20,854 nucleotides of DNA from JBAYVY01 sp041674345 (GCA_041674345.1 JBAYVY010000016.1:1-20854), one strand, 5' to 3'. Shown: positions 6,887 through 14,631, counted from the stretch's first letter. A program made the numbers and translations. The notes: a model not told the origin generated them from the letters alone.

Positions 6887-7936
6887 TCAGGAGGCGTGGG
6901 CATGGGCGTGCGCGGCTTGCGATTGCTGATCGGCGTGATAACTGGAACGCACCATCGGACCCGATTCGACATGGGCGAAACCCATCGCCTCGCCTTGCCG
7001 TTTGTAATCGGCGAATGTTTCAGGCGTTACGAAACGTTGCACCGGCAGATGGTGGGCAGAGGGCTGGAGGTACTGCCCGATGGTGAGGATGTCGGTGAGA
7101 GGGAAGGGGTGAGGGGTGAGGGGGGAAGGGGTGAGGGGTGAGGGGGGAAGGGAGGAGATTTCTCCAATCCCTCGTCCCCCGTCCCTCGCCCCTCGTCCCT
7201 CGTCCCTCGCCCCTTCCCCGCCGAACAAGACGTCGCGCATGAGCGGGGCGATTTCGTCGTCGCGTTCGCCGATGCCGACCATGATGCCGGTTTTGGTAAT
7301 CAGACCCTGTTGTTTGGCGCGATGGAGCAGTTCAATGGAGCGTCCGTACTTGGCCTGCGGGCGCACGGCGGGGTAGAGCCGGCACACCGTTTCAAGATTG
7401 TGCGCCAGCACGTCGGGCCTGGCGTCAAGAACCAATTGCAGCGAGGCCCAGTCGCCCTGGAAGTCGGGAATCAACACTTCAATTTTCGTGTTCGGACTGG
7501 CCTGGCGGGTGAGCCGGATGGTATCGGCCCAGATCGAGGCCCCGCCATCGGGTAGTTCGTCACGATCGACGCTGGTGATGACGACGTATTTGAGGTTCAT
7601 CGCGGCGACGGCTTGCGCGACGCGGGCGGGTTCGTCGGTGTCGAGAACGGGGGGCCGGCCTGTGGCGATGTGGCAGAAACCGCAGGAGCGTGTGCAGACA
7701 TCGCCGAGGATCATGAGCGTGGCCACGCCGTTGGACCAGCATTCGCCCATGTTGGGGCAGTTTGCTTCTTCGCAGACGGTGTGGAGTTTTTGGGAGCGGA
7801 CCAGACGAAGCAACTGGCCGTACTTTTCGGTATGGGGCAGTTGAGCGCGGAGCCACCTGGGCTTGCCGCGTTTAACGAAGTCGTTGGCGGGAAGCCGATT
7901 GTCGAGCACGCGATCGGTGAGAGACAGATGGACCAT
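6887..7936 (-). CDS. lipA: Lipoyl synthase with an in-frame repeat insertion
   Basis: LipA inserts two sulphurs into the octanoyl chain on lipoyl-dependent enzymes, using two 4Fe-4S clusters. All ligands are present: auxiliary-cluster Cys55, Cys60, Cys66 (CEEANCPNMGEC), radical SAM Cys81, Cys85, Cys88 (CTRSCGFC), and the C-terminal RSSYHAD (330-336) serine motif. Residues about 237-281, between GERDDEIAPLMRDV and DILTIGQYLQPS, are an insertion not seen in the usual family; it is Gly/Arg/Glu-rich then Pro/Leu/Ser-rich and is encoded by a heptamer foldback. The tail ends in an Ala/His repeat. I chose ATG 7936 because the longer frame to 7990 overlaps the terminator of the upstream gene. A TACAAT box lies nine bases before it, so the mRNA may be leaderless or nearly so. 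Loss of activity through the insertion cannot be excluded, but the frame is intact. Confidence 0.93.
   Translation of the reverse strand: MVHLSLTDRVLDNRLPANDFVKRGKPRWLRAQLPHTEKYGQLLRLVRSQKLHTVCEEANCPNMGECWSNGVATLMILGDVCTRSCGFCHIATGRPPVLDTDEPARVAQAVAAMNLKYVVITSVDRDELPDGGASIWADTIRLTRQASPNTKIEVLIPDFQGDWASLQLVLDARPDVLAHNLETVCRLYPAVRPQAKYGRSIELLHRAKQQGLITKTGIMVGIGERDDEIAPLMRDVLFGGEGARDEGRGARDGGRGIGEISSLPPSPLTPSPLTPHPFPLTDILTIGQYLQPSAHHLPVQRFVTPETFADYKRQGEAMGFAHVESGPMVRSSYHADQQSQAAHAHAHAS
7096..7219. repeat. GGGGTGA/CGTCCCT heptamer foldback inside lipA
   Basis: The left arm carries GGGGTGA words with GGGGGGA variants; the right arm carries CGTCCCT and CGCCCCT words. GGAGA-TT-TCTCC (7154-7165) forms the apex. 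The whole foldback lies within the lipA reading frame and supplies about 45 residues. Confidence 0.92.
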
Positions 7937-7945
7937 GAGCGGGGC

Positions 7946-7951
7946 ATTGTA
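7946..7951 (-). promoter_or_regulatory. TACAAT -10 box before lipA
   Basis: Minus-strand TACAAT ends nine bases before the lipA ATG. No clear -35 box and no Shine-Dalgarno sequence are visible. The spacing resembles that at the radical SAM gene and suggests a leaderless or very short-leader transcript. Confidence 0.35.
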
Positions 7952-7958
7952 GCATGTG

Positions 7959-7988
7959 AAAAAGCCCATGGACGATGGGTCCGTGGGC
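7959..7988 (-). terminator. Rho-independent terminator of the PEP-CTERM gene
   Basis: On the minus strand GCCCACGGAC and GTCCATGGGC pair over ten positions with one mismatch around a 5-nt loop, then five T residues follow (7963-7959). It lies about 65 bp after the PEP-CTERM stop and before lipA, and it argues against any lipA start upstream of 7959. Confidence 0.85.
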
Positions 7989-8024
7989 ATGGAGGGGGAT
8001 AGCGTGTTCGGTTATCGCCGGGTC

Positions 8025-8051
8025 GGGGTTCCGGGGTTCCGGGGTTCCGGG
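8025..8051 (-). repeat. GGGGTTCC x3 octamer array
   Basis: Three tandem 8-bp units of GGGGTTCC, ending in GGGGG, between the PEP-CTERM stop and its terminator. They resemble the CTTCCGGGG decamer in a shortened form. Confidence 0.75.
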
Positions 8052-8053
8052 GG

Positions 8054-8701
8054 TCAGGCGTGTTTGCGTTTGCGAGCGACCATGAGGGCGGTACCGGCGG
8101 CGAAGAGGGCGAGTGTGGCCGGTTCTGGCACGAGGATCGCAATGCCGTCCACCTGATCGTCAGCCCAGGCACCGGAGCCGTCGAGTTGGCCGGCGAACTC
8201 GAAGCCGGAGGTGACGAAGGAAATGGCGGAAGCGAAGGAGGCATCGAAGGAAAGTTCGAGGCCGGTGCCGATGGCGGAGACGGATGCAAAGCCGGGGACG
8301 AGGTTGTAGTTGATGCCGTCCGGGGAATAGTAGAGGTCGGCATAAGCGAGAGCGGCCGATCCGGTGGTGGCGGTATCAAGGAGGTAGTGATCGGAGCCGT
8401 TGGTGAAGTCGATCCAGAAACCGGTGTAGCGATGGCGGGGCAGCGCGGTGTCATCGCCGTTCACATCAAACGTGTCGGCGGTTTGGAGACCCACGTAAAA
8501 GGTTCCGCCGGTGAGGGAGAAGCCGACGTGGGTGATGTCCAGACCCGTGCCGACAAACTGAGCGGAGCCGTCGGAACCATCGGGGATGACGGTTTGATAC
8601 TCGGCGGCGTCGAAGGAGCCGTCCACCACGGGTGCGGCGAACGCGGCGGACAAGGGCATGGCGGCCAGAGCGGCCACGATAGCGCAACGATACAACTTCA
8701 T
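8054..8701 (-). CDS. PEP-CTERM sorting-domain protein
   Basis: A 215-residue secreted protein. It starts with a signal peptide (MKLYRCAIVAALAAMPLSAAFA, cut near residue 22). Its C-terminus is a textbook PEP-CTERM signal: VPEP at 191-194, a hydrophobic helix (ATLALFAAGTALMVA), then the basic cluster RKRK. In the known system an exosortase cleaves near this motif and the protein goes to the surface or extracellular matrix. The mature region has a beta-rich DGSFDAAEY start reminiscent of carbohydrate-binding-like beta-sandwich domains, but I do not name a ligand. The ATG at 8701 has GGGAG a few bases upstream, while the longer frame to 8788 lacks a signal peptide at its start. The exosortase encoded at 12717-13802 is a plausible processing partner. 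Confidence 0.9.
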   Translation of the reverse strand: MKLYRCAIVAALAAMPLSAAFAAPVVDGSFDAAEYQTVIPDGSDGSAQFVGTGLDITHVGFSLTGGTFYVGLQTADTFDVNGDDTALPRHRYTGFWIDFTNGSDHYLLDTATTGSAALAYADLYYSPDGINYNLVPGFASVSAIGTGLELSFDASFASAISFVTSGFEFAGQLDGSGAWADDQVDGIAILVPEPATLALFAAGTALMVARKRKHA

Positions 8702-8835
8702 CTTAGGTCTCCCACACTTCGGAGGCCTGTGGAACTTCCGGGAACAGCCAAAAACTTCCACGGGGCCGGGTTCGTGTGTTGCAATCAAGTTTTAGGTGGA
8801 ATGCCGCTGACGCGGTGAGGAAAGACATCTCCCAA

Positions 8836-8872
8836 TCCCATTCCACAGCTCTCTCAATGCTTCCCATTCCAC
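8836..8872. promoter_or_regulatory. Direct repeat TCCCATTCCAC x2 near the transcription start
   Basis: Identical 11-bp copies at 8836-8846 and 8862-8872, 26 bp apart, lie at and just downstream of the predicted PEP-CTERM transcription start. A related GTGGAAT occurs in opposite orientation at 8796-8802. They could be operator sites for a repressor; this is inferred from position and repetition only. Confidence 0.45.
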
Positions 8873-8881
8873 GGACAAGGA

Positions 8882-8909
8882 ACTATACACCACCGGGCGG
8901 ATTGTGCAA
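8882..8909 (-). promoter_or_regulatory. Promoter of the PEP-CTERM gene
   Basis: On the minus strand TTGCAC (8909-8904) and TATAGT (8887-8882) are 16 bp apart. Transcription would start near 8875, giving a leader of about 170 nt before the ATG at 8701. Confidence 0.6.
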
Positions 8910-8954
8910 ATTAAATTTTGATGAATGTTTGATGAATAAGAAAACGTGCGAGAA

Positions 8955-9070
<116 letters not shown>

Positions 9071-9079
9071 CCCGGCCAC

Positions 9080-9508
9080 TCAGCCGCGTTTTTTGAACAG
9101 CAGGGCATCAAGGGCGAAGCGGCCGGGGCCGATCAGCAGTAATGAAAGATACACGATCGCCAGTTCAAGGGGATGGCTGGCCACCGAGTCGAAAGGATCG
9201 TGGTTGTGGGTGTGCATGATGAACGCGACCGTCATGGTGGATAAAAGCAGGAAGGCGGCCACGCGCGTGAACAAGCCCAGCGCCAGAAAAATGCTCGCGA
9301 AGCATTCCGAGAACGCCGCCAGGAATCCGAATACGAGGAACAACGAGGCGGGTACGCCGAGCAACCCGGCGGCGGAACCGACTTGCCCCCACATTTCAGG
9401 ACCGGCGACGATTTTGCCCCAGCCGTGCGCGGTGACCATGATGGCGCCGATGCCCAGACGCAGAATCAACAGGCCGAGGTTGCGGTACGTTTCGCAGGAG
9501 AAGATCAT
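9080..9508 (-). CDS. DoxX-family integral membrane protein
   Basis: A 142-residue protein with about four membrane helices: near 10-28 (LGLLILRLGIGAIMVTAHG), 45-68, 72-97 and 112-128. The opening LRLGIGAIMVTAHGWGKI and the later FSECFASIFLALGLFTRVAAFLL are typical of the DoxX family. Family members occur in redox and respiration-linked complexes in some bacteria, but the role of this one is unknown. The ATG at 9508 has GGAG seven bases upstream. TATACT at 9549-9544 is a possible -10 box; the sequence that would hold its -35 box is the outer end of a foldback arm. Confidence 0.85.
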   Translation of the reverse strand: MIFSCETYRNLGLLILRLGIGAIMVTAHGWGKIVAGPEMWGQVGSAAGLLGVPASLFLVFGFLAAFSECFASIFLALGLFTRVAAFLLLSTMTVAFIMHTHNHDPFDSVASHPLELAIVYLSLLLIGPGRFALDALLFKKRG

Positions 9509-9549
9509 GCGGCGGCTCCGGTGGAGGTGATTGAGGATGCGGCAGTATA

Positions 9550-9732
9550 GCCCGGGAAATTCAAAACAACCGCGGAGACGCGAAGAAAGGGACGGAGGGA
9601 CGAAGGGACGAAGGGACGAAGGGAAAACGTCACAGCCCCATCCTCACATTCTCACTTCGTCCCTTCGTCCCTTCGTCCCTAAGTCCCTTCGTCCCTTTCT
9701 CTGCGCCTGCGGTTGTTTTGGATTTTCCGGGC
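9550..9732. repeat. Large foldback with conserved outer arms and GGGACGAA octamers
   Basis: The outer arms match closely over about 40 bp: both contain CAAAACAACCGC, then a GAGACGC/AGGCGC segment and GAAAGGGAC. Inside are octamer units GGGACGAA (left) and CTTCGTCC (right), an 8-bp rather than 7-bp period. Arms are about 9550-9625 and 9653-9732. The right arm ends on the first base of the ACT-protein stop codon, and the left arm touches the -10 box of the DoxX-like gene. Confidence 0.95.
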
Positions 9733-10313
9733 TAATTGCGGGTTTTCGGATCGTCCCCCGGTTTATCTGTTGGGTCATCGGGGGAACTTCCGGGGGCGGG
9801 GTTGCTTCCGGGGTCGCTTCCGGGGTTGCTTCCGGGGGCGTTGTCGCCGAGGTCATTTTCCGCCAGGACCGTGATGAGTTTGCGCCGGAGCAGTTGAATG
9901 GCCAGGACATTGTCATCGGTGTGGAAAGCGACGGCGGCATGTCCCCGCGGGCGGACCAGCAAGGGATAGATGTAATGAAGATTCAGTTCGGCCCGCAAAA
10001 GCGTGGTACACAGTTCGCTCAGCGAACCGGGGCCGGGCAGCTCGGCGATCACCACATCGACTTCGGTCCACGCCAGGTTGTGACGTCCGAGCAGCCGGCG
10101 GCATAATTCGTGGTTGCTGGTCAACACACGAACCACGGCATGATTGGTCGCATCCATCACCGACAGACCGGCGAGTGTGAGGTATTGATTTTGAAGAATG
10201 TCGATCAGTTCGAGCATCTTGCCGACACGCATGTCCAGAAAAACGGAGAACTGAACATTGACCGGGGGCTGAAAACCCGGCGTGGTGGCTTCAGGAGTGG
10301 AAGTGTTGACCAT
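9732..10313 (-). CDS. Tandem ACT-domain protein
   Basis: A 193-residue cytoplasmic protein. Residues about 20-88 (VQFSVFLDMRVGKMLELIDILQ) and about 90-158 (ELPGPGSLSELCTTLLRAELNLHYIYPLLVRP) look like two ACT domains, the small-molecule (often amino-acid) sensing fold. This arrangement, with the LNLHYIYPLLVRPRG motif, recurs in planctomycete proteins of unknown target. From about residue 160 the protein has a Pro/Gly/Ser/Asp tail built from CCCCCGGAAG units. The ATG at 10313 gives a 19-residue Pro/Thr-rich lead-in. No catalytic domain is present, so a regulatory role is inferred. No clear promoter is seen; foldbacks lie upstream. Confidence 0.8.
   Translation of the reverse strand: MVNTSTPEATTPGFQPPVNVQFSVFLDMRVGKMLELIDILQNQYLTLAGLSVMDATNHAVVRVLTSNHELCRRLLGRHNLAWTEVDVVIAELPGPGSLSELCTTLLRAELNLHYIYPLLVRPRGHAAVAFHTDDNVLAIQLLRRKLITVLAENDLGDNAPGSNPGSDPGSNPAPGSSPDDPTDKPGDDPKTRN
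9787..9838 (-). repeat. CCCCGGAAG units encoding the tail of the ACT protein
   Basis: CTTCCGGGG on the plus strand at 9787, 9805, 9817 and 9829; the last three have a 12-bp period and the first step is 18 bp. In the coding strand they give PGSNPGSDPGSNPAPGS. They extend the C-terminus past the ACT fold without a frame break. Confidence 0.93.
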
Positions 10314-10365
10314 TCCACCATTCTTGCCGAACGGGGCCTCGGTTGCCAGCGTAAAGTGGGAAAAG

Positions 10366-10478
10366 AGGAAGGAGGGATTAGGGGTGAGGGATTAGGGGCT
10401 AAGGATGCGTCGCCCAACATTGCGCGTCGCCCTCTTCTTCCCCAGCCCCTCACCCTTAGTCCCTCCCCCCTCCCCCGC
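10366..10478. repeat. GGGATTA/GGGGTGA heptamer foldback upstream of the ACT gene
   Basis: The left arm reads GGGATTA, GGGGTGA, GGGATTA, GGGGCTA in phase. The right arm is an imperfect complement (AGCCCCTCACCCTTAGTCCC). The centre has two GCGTCGCCC copies. It lies about 50 bp before the ACT gene start and could be in its 5' untranslated region. Confidence 0.88.
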
Positions 10479-10561
10479 CCGATAACCAGAGGGCGATAAA
10501 ACAGCGGGTGTAATCTAACTTAAGGGCGATGGATGTCCGATGGTTGAATAACTTGGGTAGT

Positions 10562-10820
<259 letters not shown>

Positions 10821-10982
10821 TGTTTGCCGGAAATGTCGTGCCATGTTAGTCTGACGGGTCTTGTTGAAATGGGTCATTTGTTTTCTGCGTGGATGAAGCA
10901 GGGAACGGGGAATCGCAGGAAGCGACGGGTCACTGAAAGAGTCGGAGGGCTCCGCCCGATTCGGGCGCGAAAGGAGCTGGAC
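10821..10982 (+). other. Leader region of the polysaccharide operon
   Basis: This stretch should contain the operon promoter, but I cannot pick one with confidence; TTGCCG near 10824 has only a poor -10 partner. A small inverted repeat CCCGATTCGGG lies at about 10956-10966, just ahead of the AAAGGAG ribosome site. Confidence 0.3.
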
Positions 10983-12569
10983 GTGAAGTCGGGTTACAGC
11001 CAAGTGTGTAAACAACGCGCGGTGTGCGTGGGCGGATGGATGTTGCTGGCGGTGCTGCTGCTGGGCACGGTCGGTTGCGACACCGATTCGTTCATTGATC
11101 CCTCGGTGGTCGGTCGGTGGGAACACACCCCCGTGACGCTGCCGATTCTCGATCGGCTGGACGTGATCGAGGAACCCGCGGAGTCCATCCCCGGCCTGAG
11201 TCAGATCACCAGCGAAGACCTCATCCCGCAAGTCACCGAATACGTCCTGGGGCCGGGCGATCTGGTTACCGTGACGGTGTTTGAGTTGATTACGCCCAAC
11301 GTTGAAAGTGTGCAGACCCGCCGCATCGACGAACTGGGTTACATGCGTCTGCCGGTGATCGGCCAGATTCGCGCCGCGGGCCTGACCACCAAACAACTCG
11401 AACAGAAGATGATCAACGTTCTGCATCCGAACATTCTGCGCAACCCCACCGTGTCCGTGATCGTGCAGGAAGCTCGCCAGAAAACATTCAACGTCATCGG
11501 CGCGGCCGGCGCGCCGGGAACTTACACCCTGTTGAAAGACAACTTCCGGCTGCTCGACGCGCTGTCGCTGGCGCGGGGGATTCCGACTCAAACGCAAAAA
11601 TTGTACGTCATCCGCCAGGTGCCCCTGAGCAGGATCGTCGAGACCGGACGATTCGCGCCGACCGAAGCGCCGGGCGAATCCGCCCCCCCTCAGGAACCGC
11701 AGATGCCCGGCAACCACCAGCCGGCCACGCAACCGGGCGATCAAACCGACAAGGGCGATCTGCTCGAAGACCTCTCCAAACAATTGGACACCCCCGCCCC
11801 CGGAAGCACCCCCGCCCCCGGAAGTAATGAGACACATATTGATGTGCCGGACACCCGGCGGGGTCACTTCAGTGACCCCGCGACCGCCGACACCGCCGGC
11901 TTGGGCCAGGCGTTGGAACAACCCGCCGCGGCCAACGGGCGCTGGGTGAACGTCAACGGCAAATGGGTGCGCGTCGAAAACGCCCCCGCGCCTCAAGCCG
12001 GGGCAGAGCGAATGTCCGGTGGCGCCGCCCCGGATTCTTCCGCCAACGCCGGGGATTTGCCCAGTCCCGATCAACTGGTGACTCAGCGCGTCATTGAAGT
12101 CGATGCCAAGGAATTGATGAAGGGTCTGGCGCGTTACAACATCGTCGTGCGCCCTGATGACATTGTGCGTGTGCCCGAACCGGTGGTCGGCAACGTGTAC
12201 GTCGGCGGACAAATCGCCCGGCCCGGCACCTACGCCCTGCCCGGCGATCAGGAACTGACGCTCAAACAACTGGTCATGGCCGCCGGCGGGTTGGGGCCGC
12301 TGGCGATCCCCGAACGGGTCGATCTGATCCGCCGCGTCGGGCCGGACTCCGAAGCCACGGTTCGTCTGAATCTCCGGGCGATATTCGACGGTGTTCAGCC
12401 GGACATTTATCTCAAGCCCAACGACACGATCAACATCGGAACCAACATCGGCGCCTCGTTCATGGCGGTATTGCGCAATTCGTTCCGCGTCAGTTACGGG
12501 TTCGGCTTCCTGCTGGACCGCAACTTCGCGGAACAGGTGTTCGGCCCGTTGGAAGGCAGCAGCGGATAA
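10983..12569 (+). CDS. Wza-like polysaccharide export lipoprotein with two SLBB regions
   Basis: A 528-residue outer-membrane export protein of the Wza/OPX type, which forms the exit channel for exopolysaccharide. The GTG start at 10983 has AAAGGAG six bases upstream and opens a lipoprotein signal peptide with Cys32 (LLLGTVGC). Residues about 83-160 are the polysaccharide export domain (YVLGPGDLVTVTV...GYMRLPVIGQI), followed by an SLBB segment (FNVIGAAGAPGTYTL). A long Pro/Gly/Gln-rich linker (about 220-365) includes CCCCCGGAAG units and a 26-bp palindrome encoding RRGHFSDP. A second SLBB region (about 407-480, VYVGGQIARPGTYALPGDQELTLKQL) and a C-terminal segment follow. The longer frame upstream passes through the foldback and is rejected. 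It is the first gene of the operon. Confidence 0.92.
   Translation: MKSGYSQVCKQRAVCVGGWMLLAVLLLGTVGCDTDSFIDPSVVGRWEHTPVTLPILDRLDVIEEPAESIPGLSQITSEDLIPQVTEYVLGPGDLVTVTVFELITPNVESVQTRRIDELGYMRLPVIGQIRAAGLTTKQLEQKMINVLHPNILRNPTVSVIVQEARQKTFNVIGAAGAPGTYTLLKDNFRLLDALSLARGIPTQTQKLYVIRQVPLSRIVETGRFAPTEAPGESAPPQEPQMPGNHQPATQPGDQTDKGDLLEDLSKQLDTPAPGSTPAPGSNETHIDVPDTRRGHFSDPATADTAGLGQALEQPAAANGRWVNVNGKWVRVENAPAPQAGAERMSGGAAPDSSANAGDLPSPDQLVTQRVIEVDAKELMKGLARYNIVVRPDDIVRVPEPVVGNVYVGGQIARPGTYALPGDQELTLKQLVMAAGGLGPLAIPERVDLIRRVGPDSEATVRLNLRAIFDGVQPDIYLKPNDTINIGTNIGASFMAVLRNSFRVSYGFGFLLDRNFAEQVFGPLEGSSG
11797..11824 (+). repeat. Two CCCCCGGAAG decamers in the Wza-like linker
   Basis: Copies at 11797-11806 and 11815-11824, 18 bp apart, encoding APGSTPAPGS in the inter-domain linker. 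Confidence 0.9.
11857..11882 (+). repeat. 26-bp palindrome in frame in the Wza-like gene
   Basis: GGCGGGGTCACTT followed by CAGTGACCCCGCG; all but the centre and last base are symmetric. It encodes RRGHFSDPA. A close copy is in the exosortase gene at 13723-13748. Confidence 0.9.
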
Positions 12570-12716
12570 TTTCCCGCCGATTCGCGCGGTTTGACGCAAC
12601 CGCACCGTTGAACCGCCCGATGATAAGAAGCGTACTGTTGATGACCGCGGCCTCGGAGGGCAGGAGGTACAGGAACCCCTGTCGCCCACACGCCGCCTGA
12701 TGTGACGAGCAGCCCC
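12570..12716 (+). other. Gap between Wza-like and exosortase genes
   Basis: No gene is seen. AGGAGG at 12662-12667 is a perfect ribosome-binding sequence but has no ATG, GTG or TTG at a suitable distance; the exosortase start is 49 bases further on. Confidence 0.4.
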
Positions 12717-13802
12717 ATGAGCAGTGTCAGCATGTCCAAGGACAGCGGTGCCGTCGCCGCCGACTTCGGCCCGTTGATCCCGCCCCACGCCTGGGTCAGG
12801 ATCGCCATACTCGGCCTGCTGTTCCTCGCGCTCTTCTACGACCCGATCTATCGCGCCCTGGGCGTCCGCTTCGACGCCACCGGCATGCACCTGATCGGTT
12901 ACGCCTGGGCCGATCCCAACTGGTCCCATGCGCTGATCGTTCCCTTCATCTGCCTCTACTTCCTCTATCAACACCGCGACGACATGCGAAAAGCCGTCGT
13001 CAAATCCTTCTGGCCCGCCGCCTTGTTCCTGTTGCTCGGCATCTGCTTCTATGCCCTGACCATCGGCGTGGAACTGGTCGGCTCCGACAACCCCGCCGGG
13101 CACGCCCTCAAGGCGTTCGGCAATGACATGTTCCGCGGTTACGCCATGATCCTCGCCCTCGCCGGTCTGGTCTGGATGACCTGCGGACATCGCATCTTCC
13201 GCTTCGCATGGTTCCCCGTCTTCTATCTCACCTTCGCCGTCAAAGTCTCCGACCGCATCTGGAACCACATCACCGAACGACTCCAGGACATCGCCGCCAA
13301 ATCCTCCGGCCTGGCCATCAACGTCCTGGGACTCATCAACAACCTCGAAGCCGAGATGAGCGGCAACACCATCAATCTCTATCACCACAACGTGTTGCTC
13401 ACCCCGCCACTCAATATCGCCGAAGCGTGCAGCGGCATCCGCATGTTGATGACCTTCATCGCGCTCGGCTTCGCCGTCGCCTACCTCGCCCAACGCCCCT
13501 GGTGGGCGCGGCTGGTCATGGTGGTCCTGACCGTTCCCATCGCCATCCTCAGCAACGTCGCCCGCGTCACCACCCTCGGCATGATCCGACCCTACTACCC
13601 CCAGGCCACCGAAGGGGAGTTCCACATCTTCATCGGCATGCTCATGCTCATCCCCGCCCTCGGTCTGTTCATGTTCGTCGGTTGGATCCTCAACCAACTC
13701 ATCATTGAGGAACCCGCCTCCGGGCGGGGTCACTTAAGTGACCCCGCCGTAAGTGACCCCGCCGTTACCGATTCCACCGGCACAAAGGGGGCGCGCTCAT
13801 GA
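12717..13802 (+). CDS. Exosortase (EpsH/Xrt family transpeptidase)
   Basis: An integral membrane cysteine protease/transpeptidase that processes PEP-CTERM-type proteins. The 361 residues contain about eight membrane helices and the three conserved catalytic positions: Cys238 in EACSGIRML, Arg283 in SNVARVT and His303 in GEFHIFIG. Start choice is uncertain: GTG 12702, ATG 12717 and ATG 12732 are all possible and none has a strong ribosome site; I use 12717. The C-terminal tail after the last helix (about 331-361) is not typical of the family. It is encoded by a 26-bp palindrome plus a repeated half-copy (RGHLSDPAVSDPAVTD). The stop overlaps the next gene (ATGA), showing co-translation with the EpsI-like partner. 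Which exosortase subtype this is cannot be decided by eye. Confidence 0.92.
   Translation: MSSVSMSKDSGAVAADFGPLIPPHAWVRIAILGLLFLALFYDPIYRALGVRFDATGMHLIGYAWADPNWSHALIVPFICLYFLYQHRDDMRKAVVKSFWPAALFLLLGICFYALTIGVELVGSDNPAGHALKAFGNDMFRGYAMILALAGLVWMTCGHRIFRFAWFPVFYLTFAVKVSDRIWNHITERLQDIAAKSSGLAINVLGLINNLEAEMSGNTINLYHHNVLLTPPLNIAEACSGIRMLMTFIALGFAVAYLAQRPWWARLVMVVLTVPIAILSNVARVTTLGMIRPYYPQATEGEFHIFIGMLMLIPALGLFMFVGWILNQLIIEEPASGRGHLSDPAVSDPAVTDSTGTKGARS
13723..13764 (+). repeat. 26-bp palindrome plus half copy in the exosortase tail
   Basis: The core GGGGTCACTTAAGTGACCCC (13726-13745) is a perfect 20-bp palindrome; GGC and GCC extend it to 26 bp. AAGTGACCCCGCCG is then repeated once. It is in frame and encodes RGHLSDPAVSDPA. 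Confidence 0.95.
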
Positions 13803-14620
13803 AGATTCAATGGAACAAGGTCGCCACCCCCACCTTCATCGTCGCCGCGCTGATCCTGCTGGTCTCGCTGCTGGGCATGTCCACCGCCATGCGCTGGCTG
13901 GGGCTGCACCTTGTCAAGCAACCCGTGCTTCTTCGCCGCGATCTGGACCTGTTGACCACCCGCTTCGGCCCGTACGTCCTGGACAAAAAAGGCGGCCGCC
14001 TGCCCGACGAACAGGAAAACGCGCTGGGCACCACGCAATACATCTCCTGGATCTTCCGTGATGAACGCCTGAAGGACAACGAACCCGGCTCGCTCATCCG
14101 TCTGCACATTCCCTACTACACCGGCACCATCGACTCCGTGCCCCACGTCCCCGACCGCTGCGTCGTCGCCGGCGGCGGCACCGTCGCCGGCGCTGCCCAG
14201 CAACGCACCGTCACCCTGGCCTCCGATCGCATTCACACCGTCGGCAAACAAGTGCTGGCCACCACCGCCTCCGGCTCCGTCGCACTGCCCGGTCTTGACA
14301 TCAAACTCACCATCGTCACCTTCGCCCAGCCCGACAACCAGGCCAAGACCTTCTGCGTCGCCTATTTCTTCATCGCCAACAACGATTACGTCCCCACCCC
14401 CGAAGGCGTCCGACTCAAGGCGTTCAATCTCACCGACAAATACGCCTATTTCTGCAAGGTCGAAGTCATGCCCATCGGCATCGGCGACGTGGACGCCACG
14501 GAAAAGTCCGTATCGGAGTTTTTGTCTTACGCCCTGCCCGAAATCATGCTCTGTCTGCCCGACTGGGCCGCGGTGCAACGCGGCGACGTCCCGCCGCGAT
14601 CCGTCGCGGCAAGTAACTGA
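13799..14620 (+). CDS. Exosortase-associated EpsI-like protein
   Basis: A 273-residue protein with one N-terminal membrane anchor (about 11-33, TFIVAALILLVSLLGMSTAMRWL) and a periplasmic domain. HVPDRCVVAGG, with His116 and Cys121, is the signature found in EpsI/DUF3485-type partners that are fused or adjacent to exosortases. Its biochemical role is not established. It overlaps the exosortase gene by four bases (ATGA), so the two are made together and probably form a complex. Confidence 0.85.
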   Translation: MKIQWNKVATPTFIVAALILLVSLLGMSTAMRWLGLHLVKQPVLLRRDLDLLTTRFGPYVLDKKGGRLPDEQENALGTTQYISWIFRDERLKDNEPGSLIRLHIPYYTGTIDSVPHVPDRCVVAGGGTVAGAAQQRTVTLASDRIHTVGKQVLATTASGSVALPGLDIKLTIVTFAQPDNQAKTFCVAYFFIANNDYVPTPEGVRLKAFNLTDKYAYFCKVEVMPIGIGDVDATEKSVSEFLSYALPEIMLCLPDWAAVQRGDVPPRSVAASN

Positions 14621-14631
14621 TCGTCAACCCC

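Noticed and set aside
7937..7990. Longer LipA start at 7990
   Set aside because: It overlaps a convincing terminator of the upstream PEP-CTERM gene, and the LipA family does not need the extra residues.
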